A DNA stretch of 10,271 nt from an uncultured Eubacteriales bacterium (GTDB taxonomy: Bacteria > Bacillota > Clostridia > Oscillospirales > UBA644): NCBI GenBank assembly GCA_934438175.1, contig CAKSBH010000014.1, positions 1 to 10,271 of the forward strand, given 5' to 3'. Position 1 is the first letter of the stretch, and each line of letters opens with the position of its first letter. Shown here one piece after another: positions 1 to 6,337 of the stretch. Both the position numbers and the translations under genes were made by a program. The notes beneath the pieces were generated by a model, which had not been told where the DNA came from, ran no database searches, and worked only from the letters and a program-made list of their open reading frames with translations.

Positions 1-101
1 GTGCCCGCGACCTCGCAATCCCTGCACTTTTCCACGCAGGAGCACAGATAGGTTCTCGCCAGTGCCTGATCTTCAACAATCAGTATTTTTTTTACAGCCA
101 T
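1..101 (-). CDS. Response regulator, N-terminal fragment of receiver domain (runs off left edge)
   Basis: Only the first 33 codons are inside the window. The translation begins MAVKKILIVEDQALARTYL, the first beta strand of a CheY-like receiver domain with the acidic pair (ED) that helps bind magnesium at the phosphorylation site. The phospho-acceptor Asp and the output domain lie outside. The ATG at 101 follows GGAGGATAACCT on the minus strand, and it overlaps the last 10 bases of the sensor kinase gene, so the two are probably translationally coupled. In family terms it is the cognate regulator of the kinase upstream. A LuxR/NarL-type output is likely because the kinase is of the HisKA_3-like class, but that is inference. 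Confidence 0.85.
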   Translation of the reverse strand, partial: MAVKKILIVEDQALARTYLCSCVEKCRDCEVAG

Positions 102-1066
102 AGGTTATCCTCCCCCCGCATTCCGACTTTGGGTATCTCGATCACAAGAGAAAACTCCGGCAGGCTTTGTACCGTCATCCTCCCACCCGAAATTTCGACC
201 CGGTGGCGCAGATTGGAAAGACCGCCGCCCTCCGTGATCTTTTTCTCCGGCGGCTTGCCGTTGTTGCGTATCATAACCGTGTAGCCGCCCTCGCTTTCCC
301 AGATGTTTACGGAAATCACGGTAGCTCCGGCATACCGAATGGCGTTGTCCAGACAGACCTGCAGGGCGGTGTACATCAGCTCCGCCTCGGCGTCCGTCGG
401 ATCTTCGCCCCTTATTCTCACGACCACGCCGCTGGTCTTTGCGCTGTCAAACAGTTTTTTCTTTGCCGGCAGACGGATCGAATCCCGAAAGGCAATGGCT
501 TTCTCCCATTCGTGACAAACGGTATCCGCATCAATACCGTCGAAATCTCCCGTTATATACTGCTTTGTCAGCGTAATGCAGGCGGCAAGGCTGTCGTGCA
601 TGGCGGATTTTGCGGCGAGAAGCTCCTTTTCCCGCGCCAAAGCCCCGACATTGTCGGAAAGCTGCTTCAGCTTTTCCGAATCCTCCTCCAGCTTTCTGCT
701 GTCGTCGGCAAGCTGCACAAGAGCACGCTGAAGCTCGGTAACGTCGGCGGCGGTAAGCTGTATATAGCTCTCCCCGTACCGATCGGTAACCTCAGTTTTT
801 TCGAATCTCCACACGGTTTTATCCGGAAACCGATATGTATTCTCCACATCCGGCACCCGGACAATGCCGTCCGGAGGATCAGACAGCGCCTCCTCGACCT
901 CTCCGAGATACTGCATATCGCTGTCAAGCAGATATCGGCTCAGCTGATACATCTGCCGGTTGCAGAGAACTATGCTTCCCGCGCTGTCAAAAAAGCACGC
1001 CGCGGTGGGAAGCAGGTCAAAGCTCTCCTTGATCGAATTGAAGCCCAGCAGTTTCGGTTTACGCAT
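92..1066 (-). CDS. Cytoplasmic sensor histidine kinase (PAS-like, HisKA_3-like, HATPase)
   Basis: This 324-residue protein has no membrane segment. Residues about 12-110 look like a PAS sensor domain (FFDSAGSIVLCNRQM). Residues 112-153 are a heptad-rich coiled coil. The phospho-acceptor box is MHDSLAACITLTKQY, with His157-Asp158 as in the HD motif of HisKA_3 kinases. The C-terminal third is an ATPase with an N box (CLDNAIRYA, 238-246), an NNGKPP loop (268-273) and a glycine box (EGGGLSNLRHRVEISGG, 279-295), so it looks catalytically competent. A GTG at 1072 is in frame, but AGGAGG at 1075-1080 sits 8 nt from the ATG at 1066 and only 2 nt from the GTG, so the ATG is chosen. It overlaps the upstream gene by 8 bp and the response regulator by 10 bp, forming an operon. 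By inference it receives input from the upstream 7TM protein and phosphorylates the regulator. Confidence 0.88.
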   Translation of the reverse strand: MRKPKLLGFNSIKESFDLLPTAACFFDSAGSIVLCNRQMYQLSRYLLDSDMQYLGEVEEALSDPPDGIVRVPDVENTYRFPDKTVWRFEKTEVTDRYGESYIQLTAADVTELQRALVQLADDSRKLEEDSEKLKQLSDNVGALAREKELLAAKSAMHDSLAACITLTKQYITGDFDGIDADTVCHEWEKAIAFRDSIRLPAKKKLFDSAKTSGVVVRIRGEDPTDAEAELMYTALQVCLDNAIRYAGATVISVNIWESEGGYTVMIRNNGKPPEKKITEGGGLSNLRHRVEISGGRMTVQSLPEFSLVIEIPKVGMRGEDNLWL

Positions 1067-2684
1067 CGTCACAACCTCCTATCAGCGTGCGGACGAGCCA
1101 CAGACCGTCCTCCCGCCTGACCGTTATATCCGAAGAAGCAATGAAAGACAGATCGGCGGTGCACTCCACCGACAGGTCCATCTCGCTGTCGGACACCGAA
1201 ATAAACAAGGACTGCAGCCCGTTTACCGTCATTTCCGCAACCGTTTTCAGAAGGTCAAACAGTCGCATCACCTCTGTTGAGCGCATGGGCTTCGTTGTAC
1301 GGTAGACCACACTGCACTCCGTGCCGCAGACGGTCATGACTCTCACCGCCTCGTCAACGGTCAGCCGGAGCTCCTGCTGAGGCAGAAGCTCATATTCCAT
1401 GCCGAGGAAGTACAGATTGGCGCCGCGCTTGATGTAGGTACCCAGCAGAAGGATCCTTTTCAGCAGGTTCTGCACTTCCGCAGGTCCCGTATCCTCACAT
1501 TGCTTCAGCAGCTGTCCGATTCTGTTTATTTGCTTTCCGTACCTTGCCTCCAGCTCATCGTAAATACGGTTTTTTTCGGTCAGCTCATGCAGCTTCTTCT
1601 GTATGAAATAAGCCTCTTGCAACTTCTCCTTGTTGTTTTTGATTATGGCTTTGTTCCCGCTCAGCTTTACCCGCAGTTCTGTCAGCGGACGCACATTGTC
1701 CTGCCAGACGGCATATCCGCCGCTTATCGGTGCCGACGAGATTCGTATTCCGTCGGGACGGAAGACCTGAGTCCCCTCCTCCGGACAGGATATGTCCTCA
1801 CAGGCGGCTTGGGAGCGGAGAACAATGTTTCCGCTGCTGTCCGCAATGCAGGCAGCCAGCGTCGTTGCCTCGAAAAGCTCGACATATCCCGTGTTGGACT
1901 GTATCATCCGGCAGCGTATGCAGCTTTCGTAAATCGCGGCAAACAACAGGCAAAACATCACATTCATATCGCCGAACCACCAGCGTACAGCCGGCAGTCC
2001 CGACAGATAAAGAAACCCGTAAAGAACCGTTATGCAGCCTGTAACAAACGGCGCAAGCTTCCTTTTTCCGCTGCCCGGTATGCGGCTTTTGTTCAGGAGC
2101 CTGACAAGCGCAAAAACCATGCAGGCGATCATCCAGCCGAAACAGGCATAATACAGCGGACGGTGAGAAAACGAAGAGTTGTCCTGTCCCCCCGGCACTC
2201 CGCCGCTGAACGCAAACACCTGCTGGTGCAGGTCGTTGGTGATCACCGACAGAAAAAGCACGACCGGAACAATCGCCAGACAGCCGGTCCTTCCGTTCAG
2301 ACGGATTTCCTGCGGTTTTCCGAGAGACAGTGCAATATACACCCCGAGCAGCGGTATAAAAAGCATTGGTAAATAGTAAAGATACCAGATGTACCGCGCC
2401 GCCGTCGGATCGGTGACGACCTCGTATTTCAGAGTGCGCAAAACAAGCCACACAAGCATCAGGGCAGCCGTCAGGCGCAGGCAGTGCAGAGTCTGCGGCT
2501 GTATAATGCGTCGGTCAAGGGAATAACCCCAAAGGGAAAACAGAAGTAAATAAAGCGCGGCGCGGATATAGTTCACATAAACCCCGCCGATGTCAAATTT
2601 GGCAAGCATCCTACAGGAATAAGCCGCGGCAATGAGGGCAAAAACAACGATCAGGGGAATCAGCTGTCTTGTGTTCCGTTTCAT
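1059..2684 (-). CDS. 7TM-type membrane sensor protein with degenerate histidine kinase part
   Basis: This 541-residue membrane protein has about eight hydrophobic segments (about 7-23, 38-54, 68-84, 100-122, 134-150, 176-196, 210-228, 238-256). The motif TNDLHQQVF (149-157) is typical of the N-terminal 7TM sensor domain of Firmicute histidine kinases. A PAS-like segment follows (265-332), then a charged coiled coil (335-372). The segment RIYDELEARYGKQINRIGQ (373-391) sits where a dimerisation/phosphorylation helix is expected but has no histidine: Glu-Ala stands in place of His-Asp. No clear N or G box is visible after it. It therefore looks like a pseudokinase or signal-input partner for the kinase encoded next. 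The ATG at 2684 is chosen because it opens directly into the first membrane helix; an in-frame extension to 2798 adds 38 polar residues with no family resemblance. The site before it (GAGAG) is weak. It is first gene of the operon. Confidence 0.8.
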   Translation of the reverse strand: MKRNTRQLIPLIVVFALIAAAYSCRMLAKFDIGGVYVNYIRAALYLLLFSLWGYSLDRRIIQPQTLHCLRLTAALMLVWLVLRTLKYEVVTDPTAARYIWYLYYLPMLFIPLLGVYIALSLGKPQEIRLNGRTGCLAIVPVVLFLSVITNDLHQQVFAFSGGVPGGQDNSSFSHRPLYYACFGWMIACMVFALVRLLNKSRIPGSGKRKLAPFVTGCITVLYGFLYLSGLPAVRWWFGDMNVMFCLLFAAIYESCIRCRMIQSNTGYVELFEATTLAACIADSSGNIVLRSQAACEDISCPEEGTQVFRPDGIRISSAPISGGYAVWQDNVRPLTELRVKLSGNKAIIKNNKEKLQEAYFIQKKLHELTEKNRIYDELEARYGKQINRIGQLLKQCEDTGPAEVQNLLKRILLLGTYIKRGANLYFLGMEYELLPQQELRLTVDEAVRVMTVCGTECSVVYRTTKPMRSTEVMRLFDLLKTVAEMTVNGLQSLFISVSDSEMDLSVECTADLSFIASSDITVRREDGLWLVRTLIGGCDDA

Positions 2685-2886
2685 AGGGGAAATCTCTCGC
2701 TTTCTGTTGCAGGCAGGGGATTCCCCCTTGGCGTTGTTTATGTGTTTCCGACAGGTCGTTCCGGACGTGCGTTTCCGCAAACGGCACGCTCGGGCCAACC
2801 CGCCAGCACCGGACGGATTCCCGAACCGTCAGCCCTGTTCCGGTCAGGCATTGCTCCGGAAACGGAAACCGCCGTCTCTGACTGTC
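2685..2886 (-). promoter_or_regulatory. Long structured 5' leader of the two-component operon
   Basis: About 200 nt separate the predicted start of transcription from the ATG at 2684, with no convincing gene. CCGACAG at the 5' end of the leader can pair with CTGTCGG near 2748-2754. GTTTCCG and CGGAAAC segments inside can also pair. Just before the start codon, AGGGG-GAAT-CCCCT (2715-2728) forms a local hairpin, while its 5' arm can instead pair with TTTCCCCT (2685-2692) against the start codon. Mutually exclusive pairing is suggestive of translation control. No known riboswitch was recognised. Confidence 0.35.
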
Positions 2887-2892
2887 GGTAAT

Positions 2893-2921
2893 ATGATAAC
2901 ACATTTCCCGGAAAAACGCAA
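2893..2921 (-). promoter_or_regulatory. Sigma-70/SigA-type promoter for the two-component operon
   Basis: On the minus strand, TTGCGT (2916-2921) and TATCAT (2893-2898) are separated by 17 bp. A TG one base before the -10 gives an extended -10 (TGTTATCAT). It reads into the leader and the 7TM sensor gene. Confidence 0.6.
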
Positions 2922-2988
2922 GAGTTTACAAAACTCAGCGTTTATTTTTTGTGTATTTTTCAAACCTTCACCGGAACTCCGCAAAGGC

Positions 2989-3398
2989 ATAATCACCGTA
3001 GCAATGGACAGCAATATAGAAGAAGGAACTCTGCATCCGAACCGTGACGGGGCTTGGATTGCAATACGGAAAAAATCTGCGGAGCAATCTTTCACAGAGA
3101 CCGGGGGGAAGTCAGCATACCAGAGAAGCATTCAGAACCGTGCTTCGGGAGACAGGGCTTGTTCAAAACCTCAGCGGTACCGGAGATTGTTTTGACAATA
3201 CGAGAATGGAAAGCTTTTTGCGACCTTGAAGAAGGAAAAATCGGCTACAAGCTGACGCAGGGTCAGGTGAAGAGCATCCTTTTCAGGTACATATTCGTGT
3301 ACTATAACCGGATCCGCATATCCTCGGTCAATCCCGGAGAGATTTCCCCGGTTACATATCGCGAAGGGGCTGAAGCGAACGCGCAGACGGTTGCCTGA
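2989..3398 (+). pseudogene. IS3-family transposase (OrfB), 3' remnant with several frameshifts
   Basis: Pieces of one DDE transposase appear in shifting frames. In order these are VAMDSNI (about 2998), LCIRTVTGLGLQYGKNLR, GAIFHRDRG (the HSDRG motif with the second catalytic Asp), then SQHTREAFRTVLRETGLVQ and GTGDCFDNTRMESFL (containing the catalytic Glu). The remnant closes with KIGYKLTQGQVKSI, FRYIFVYYNRIRISSVNPGE and the stop at 3396-3398. The order matches the C-terminal half of IS150/IS3-type OrfB. Frame changes fall near 3020, near 3090, at the G run about 3103-3108, and at the T and A runs about 3215-3240. OrfA, the first catalytic Asp and the left end are missing, so it is inactive. 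No terminal inverted repeat was identified. Confidence 0.85.
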
Positions 3399-3498
3399 TG
3401 TCGCCGCGCCGCACCTGAATATCCTTCGTTCCGCTACGCTCCACTCCCACTTTGTAAATTCGGGGGCGGTTATCAATCGCTTTCATGTTCAGCGTAAA

Positions 3499-3548
3499 TT
3501 CTCAAAATAAATGCAACAGTAGCGAAGCCCTTGCATTTAGAATGAGAA
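3499..3548. repeat. Inverted repeat 1 with half-site TTCTCA-N3-TAAATGCAA
   Basis: The left arm 3499-3516 and right arm 3531-3548 are reverse complements at 15 of 18 positions, the three mismatches being the central N3. A 14-nt spacer separates them. The same half-site recurs in the palindrome at 3644-3685. The function is unknown; it could be a protein-binding site, a miniature element end or a replication/partition site. Confidence 0.7.
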
Positions 3549-3640
3549 AACGGTAGCAGTAAGTATGAGAAAAGAGCGAAAATAAGCGAAAAAGCGACGA
3601 AAACGCAGAAAAAAAGCGTGAGAAAAAAGCCTGAGAGGTA
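3549..3640. repeat. Purine-rich tract with irregular GCGAAAA-like units
   Basis: The plus strand here is almost entirely A and G, with irregularly repeated units such as GCGAAAATAA, GCGAAAAA, GCGACGAAAA, GCAGAAAAAAA and GCGTGAGAAAAAA. TGAGAA, the outer half of the neighbouring inverted-repeat motif, recurs at 3566-3571 and 3619-3624. CTGAGA at 3631-3636 can pair with TCTCAG at 3645-3650, in competition with the second palindrome. Confidence 0.45.
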
Positions 3641-3643
3641 GAA

Positions 3644-3685
3644 TTCTCAGACTAAATGCAACCATGGTTGCGTTTACTATGAGAA
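3644..3685. repeat. 42-bp imperfect palindrome 2, same half-site, CCATGG centre
   Basis: The left arm is TTCTCAGACTAAATGCAA (3644-3661) and the right arm at 3668-3685 is its reverse complement apart from a few positions. CCATGG (3662-3667) closes the centre, so the arms meet without a spacer. It repeats the half-site of the element at 3499-3548, giving four near-identical half-sites in 187 bp. Confidence 0.72.
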
Positions 3686-3716
3686 GATTTTGGACAAAAG
3701 TTATTTAAAAAGGATC

Positions 3717-3745
3717 TTGAAAAAGACCATGAAAGGTGATACAAT
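3717..3745 (+). promoter_or_regulatory. SigA-type promoter in the intergenic region
   Basis: TTGAAA (3717-3722) and TACAAT (3740-3745) are separated by 17 bp. Transcription would begin around 3752, just inside an inverted repeat, and run toward the terminator at 4160-4195. Confidence 0.5.
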
Positions 3746-3827
3746 ATAAATGTCCCTGCACACCTTTTCCTGAAAAATCTGATGTCATTAGTATATGGGT
3801 CTACGGACTGAATGAGGGACAATTATA
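3745..3827 (+). repeat. Inverted repeat around the start of a possible transcript
   Basis: TATAAATGTCCCT (3745-3757) and AGGGACAATTATA (3815-3827) are complementary at 12 of 13 positions and enclose 57 nt. If transcription starts near 3752, the inner part would close a stem at the RNA 5' end. Confidence 0.5.
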
Positions 3828-3845
3828 CTAAAAATGCCAGAGGTG

Positions 3846-4014
3846 ATGTGTATAGTGGAAGATATATTAACTGTAAACTCTTTTCTGGTATTCTGCATTA
3901 ATAAGGGTCTACCTTTTATTTTTCAGGGAACATGGTGTGTCACGGTATGAACAAGCTCAACTTTCTGACCACCATAATACAGGGGCTTCGCAAACTGCCT
4001 TTAAAAAAGAGTGA
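3846..4014 (+). pseudogene. Short unidentified reading frame, apparently frameshifted
   Basis: An ATG at 3846 (or GTG at 3855) follows AGAGGTG and opens a 34-codon frame (MCIVEDILTVNSFLVFCINK...) that stops at 3948-3950. From about 3922 a second frame reads FREHGVSRYEQAQLSDHHNT onward to a stop at 4012-4014. The second piece has a protein-like composition and could be the continuation after a single-base shift near 3924. No family was recognised. It could equally be chance coding in a noncoding transcript. Confidence 0.25.
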
Positions 4015-4142
4015 TATCTTTTTTGGCTGACAGAAAACAATTCCTATGGTTTTGTTTAAATCGCGCGGAAGTAGCGAAAAAAACATAAAAAACGCTGAAA
4101 TCCCTTATGCCATAAGGATTTTCGAGTAATATCTTTTTTGGC
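4010..4142. repeat. Direct repeat, 18 bp, 115 bp apart
   Basis: AGTGATATCTTTTTTGGC (4010-4027) and AGTAATATCTTTTTTGGC (4125-4142) differ at one position. The 97 bp between them is AT-rich. The pair could mark a small insertion, a duplication or a slippage product. Confidence 0.6.
4098..4122 (+). terminator. Small hairpin followed by T residues
   Basis: CCTTATG-C-CATAAGG (4103-4117) forms a 7-bp inverted repeat, extended by AAAT/ATTT past one bulged C, and is followed by TTTTCG. It is weaker than the terminator 40 bp further on. Confidence 0.3.
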
Positions 4143-4159
4143 GGCGCGATACATAAATC

Positions 4160-4195
4160 CTCCCGAACAAAGTTCGGGAGAATTTTATTTTTTCG
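4160..4195 (+). terminator. Rho-independent terminator
   Basis: CTCCCGAAC-AAA-GTTCGGGAG is a perfect 9-bp stem (4160-4180) followed by AATTTTATTTTTTC. It reads on the plus strand and would end a transcript from the 3717-3745 promoter. Confidence 0.75.
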
Positions 4196-4280
4196 CTCTT
4201 CACTTATTCACGGTGGTGGTACTGCCGCATTGTTTCTTGCTCCGCGAGCCAAAGAAGGCCCCGAGGAATCGGTTTGCATT

Positions 4281-4315
4281 CACCGCCCGACGATGGTTTG
4301 TCGGGCGGTGTTTCT
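4281..4315 (+). terminator. Strong hairpin upstream of the marR promoter
   Basis: CACCGCCCGAC and GTCGGGCGGTG form a perfect 11-bp GC-rich stem (4281-4291 with 4300-4310), an 8-nt loop and then TTTCTC. It lies 24 bp before the marR -35 box, so it probably insulates marR from upstream transcription. The T run is short. Confidence 0.6.
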
Positions 4316-4338
4316 CTGCGGTAAATTCCACAAACCGC

Positions 4339-4367
4339 TTGACAATGATATTCTAAAGGGATATAAT
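4339..4367 (+). promoter_or_regulatory. Consensus SigA promoter of marR-MATE
   Basis: Perfect consensus boxes, TTGACA (4339-4344) and TATAAT (4362-4367), are 17 bp apart. Transcription should start near 4374, inside the palindrome at 4366-4385. Confidence 0.85.
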
Positions 4368-4385
4368 AGTATTTGTAAATACTAT
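4366..4385. promoter_or_regulatory. MarR-type operator overlapping -10 box and start site
   Basis: ATAGTATTT-GT-AAATACTAT is a perfect 9-bp inverted repeat with a 2-nt centre. It begins on the last two bases of the -10 box and ends 13 bp before the marR ATG. Its size and position fit autorepression by a MarR dimer blocking RNA polymerase. Confidence 0.75.
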
Positions 4386-4398
4386 TGTGGAGGGCATT

Positions 4399-4848
4399 AT
4401 GGAGAAAACCAACGGAAACTTCTGGAAGGTGTGGAGCCAGACAAACGCGCTGTATACGGAATGGTGCACGGAGCGGCAGTATAACCCCTACCGTCTGCTT
4501 GTCCTGTACGCCGCTTACGGTCACGAGCCAATCACGCAAAAACAGATCGCAGACCGCACCGGGCTTTCCAAACAGACGGTTGCAACGGTCATGCGTGGGC
4601 TGAAAGACGAGGGGTATGTCTCTCTATCGGAGGGAACAGACGACAAGCGAGAGAAATATATCCGATTAACCGAAAAAGGCAACACTTACGCGGGCGAAAT
4701 GCTTGCGCCATTATACAGACTGGAAAATCGTGTTTTTAATCTCATGGGCGAGGAACGCATCCGGCAAATGATGGACGCCGTTTCGCTTTTCAACACGGTT
4801 TTTGAAAAGGAAATGCAGGAGGCGCGCGATGAAAACAAACAGAAATAA
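4399..4848 (+). CDS. MarR-family transcriptional regulator
   Basis: This 149-residue protein has the usual MarR length. A winged helix-turn-helix spans about 46-95: ITQKQIADRTGLSKQTVATVMRG covers the scaffold and recognition helices, and the wing SEGTDDKREKYIRLT carries the conserved Asp-Lys-Arg. The N- and C-terminal helices would form the dimer interface. The ATG at 4399 is chosen because GGAGG at 4389-4393 sits 5 nt upstream; an in-frame GTG at 4387 overlaps that site and is unlikely. The gene overlaps the MATE gene by 20 bp, so they form one transcript. By family knowledge and context it is probably a ligand-released repressor of the downstream drug exporter and of itself. Confidence 0.92.
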   Translation: MEKTNGNFWKVWSQTNALYTEWCTERQYNPYRLLVLYAAYGHEPITQKQIADRTGLSKQTVATVMRGLKDEGYVSLSEGTDDKREKYIRLTEKGNTYAGEMLAPLYRLENRVFNLMGEERIRQMMDAVSLFNTVFEKEMQEARDENKQK

Positions 4849-6136
4849 AGAATTTCTTTCTTATGTTCTGCCGTCGGTTCTTGCGTTTGCGCTTTCGGGC
4901 GTTTATACGATCGTTGACGGCTTTTTTGTCGGCAGAAGTCTGGGGGATGCGGGAATCGCGGCGATTACGCCGGGCTATCCTCTTTCAGCATTTATTCAGG
5001 CGGTAGGAACCGGAATCGGACTGGCGGGTGCGATACGGTTCACGATTTTTTGGGGCGCAGAATAAAGAGAAGGAATCGCGCGAATGCTTTTCGGCGACTA
5101 CGTTTCTTATGCTGTCCGTGGGCGCGCTTCTAACGATTGTGCTTTTCCTGCTTGCAGAGCCGATCCTGACCCTGTTCGGCGCGACGGGAGATAAGCTTCG
5201 GATGTCCGCAGAATATGTAAAAATCATTGCGCTCGGCGCGATTTTTCAGCGTCTGGCGACCGGATTTGTTCCGTTCATCCGCAATATGAACGGCTCGACA
5301 TTCGCTATGGTCGCCATGATTCTCGGCTTTCTGACCAATGTCGCACTGGATTTTACCTTCGTATGGGTGCTCTCGCTCGGGATGGCAGGCGTTGCGTGGG
5401 CAACAATTATCGGGCAGGCGGTCACGATGCTTGCCGCGGTGGTGTTCTTCTTCCGCAAACGGCTGGGTGCTAAATTGCTGTCGCTGAAAAAGCTGTTTTC
5501 CGCGTGGGGCGAGACGCTGAAGGTGGCGCTCTCTCCCTTCGGACTGACCTTTTCTCCGATGATTATGCTGCTTCTGATGAACCGTTTTCTGCTTCTGTAC
5601 GGAAATGAGCAGACGGTCGCCGTTTACGGCTGTATCGGATATGTCACCTCGATCATCTATCTGCTGCTGCAGGGCGTCGGCGACGGCTGTCAGCCGCTCA
5701 TCAGCCATTATTACGGTCAAAAGGATTCCGACGGGGTGAAACAGACTGTACGGGCGGCATATATCACGGCGCTTGCGATTTCCTTTATCTGCATGGTCGG
5801 CGTATTTCTCGCACGAGGAAGGTGGGCGTGCTCTTCGGCGCCTCCGACGAAGCCAACACGGGTGTTATCCGTTATTTGCCGTATTTCCTTGCTCCGATGC
5901 TTTTTCTCGCGTTCATCCGCATTACGACATCTTATTATTATGCGACCGAGAAAAACATTCTCTCCTACACGCTTGTCTATGCGGAGCCGGTGCTGACCTT
6001 TCTCTTTCTGCTGACCCTGCCGACATTCCTCAAACTGGAGGGCGTCTGGCTGGCGGTTCCGATCGCGCAGGGACTGACATTTCTGATTGCTCTCTCGGAA
6101 CGGCTCACCCTGACAAAAAAGAAAATGCCGAAGTAA
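4829..6136 (+). pseudogene. MATE-family multidrug efflux transporter, two frameshifts
   Basis: Read across frames, it encodes a protein of about 435 residues, close to the normal MATE length, that would export drugs using a Na+ or H+ gradient in the cytoplasmic membrane. The first 78 codons (MKTNRNKEFLSYVLPSVLAF, VDGFFVGRSLGDAGIAAITP) stop at 5065. The middle continues in the +1 frame (GAQNKEKESRECFSATTFL to about 5815). The last 105 codons return to the first frame (KVGVLFGASDEANTGVIRYL to KKKMPK). The first shift is one extra base in or near TTTTTTGGGG (5046-5055); the second is one missing base near GAGGAAGG (5815-5823). Apart from these the coding sequence looks undamaged. AGGAGG (4817-4822) is 6 nt before the ATG. 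It is either a recently lost gene or an intact gene with two assembly indels. Confidence 0.85.
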
Positions 6137-6337
6137 GAACAAGACGGAATATCTTTTGGGGTTGATACACCGATTCATTCCGGAATAAGCGAGAATTTCC
6201 ATGAGCTCACCGAGCATACGCAGTGCTACTGTATGCTTGACAGAATGCAGCATACCCGATATGATGGTATCTGCCAAGACCCACGTTTTCTCTCGGTGAT
6301 TGAGAAAGTGAACCTGTATGCAAAACAGACAATTTGA
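6137..6337 (+). pseudogene. Orphan C-terminal reading frame, unidentified
   Basis: Directly after the MATE stop, the same frame stays open for 66 codons without a good start or ribosome binding site. It reads EQDGISFGVDTPIHSG and ends ICQDPRFLSVIEKVNLYAKQ-TI at a TGA (6335-6337). The composition is protein-like and it is followed at once by a hairpin, as for the end of a real gene. It is probably the tail of a gene whose front has been lost. No family was recognised. Confidence 0.35.

Larger units (their letters stand above)
3399..4398. other. About 1 kb without an intact gene, between IS remnant and marR
   Basis: No intact gene of normal length was found on either strand. The stretch holds two large inverted repeats with a shared half-site, a purine-rich tract, a promoter-like site, a broken short frame, an 18-bp direct repeat, two strong hairpin terminators, and the marR promoter and operator. 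These are listed separately. It is more AT-rich between about 3480 and 4200 than its surroundings. Confidence 0.6.

Noticed and set aside
167..1120. 317-codon plus-strand open frame opposite the histidine kinase
   Set aside because: Antisense to a gene with clear kinase motifs; no ribosome site and no recognisable domain. It is a by-product of GC-rich codon use.
1500..2372. 290-codon plus-strand open frame opposite the 7TM sensor gene
   Set aside because: Antisense to a membrane protein with well-defined helices; rich in Arg, His and Gln with no domain.
2685..2798. 38-codon N-terminal extension of the 7TM sensor protein
   Set aside because: Polar, Arg/Cys-rich and without family resemblance; the ATG at 2684 starts directly before the first membrane helix.
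3171..3476. 101-codon minus-strand frame opposite the IS3 remnant
   Set aside because: It runs antisense through clear transposase motifs and has no ribosome site.
4138..4539. Short open frames on both strands over the terminators and marR start
   Set aside because: They span strong hairpins, the promoter and the operator, and show no coding signal of their own.
5717..6277. 186-codon minus-strand frame opposite the end of the MATE gene
   Set aside because: The plus strand carries conserved MATE sequence; the antisense frame has a Lys/Arg/Gln-rich shadow composition.
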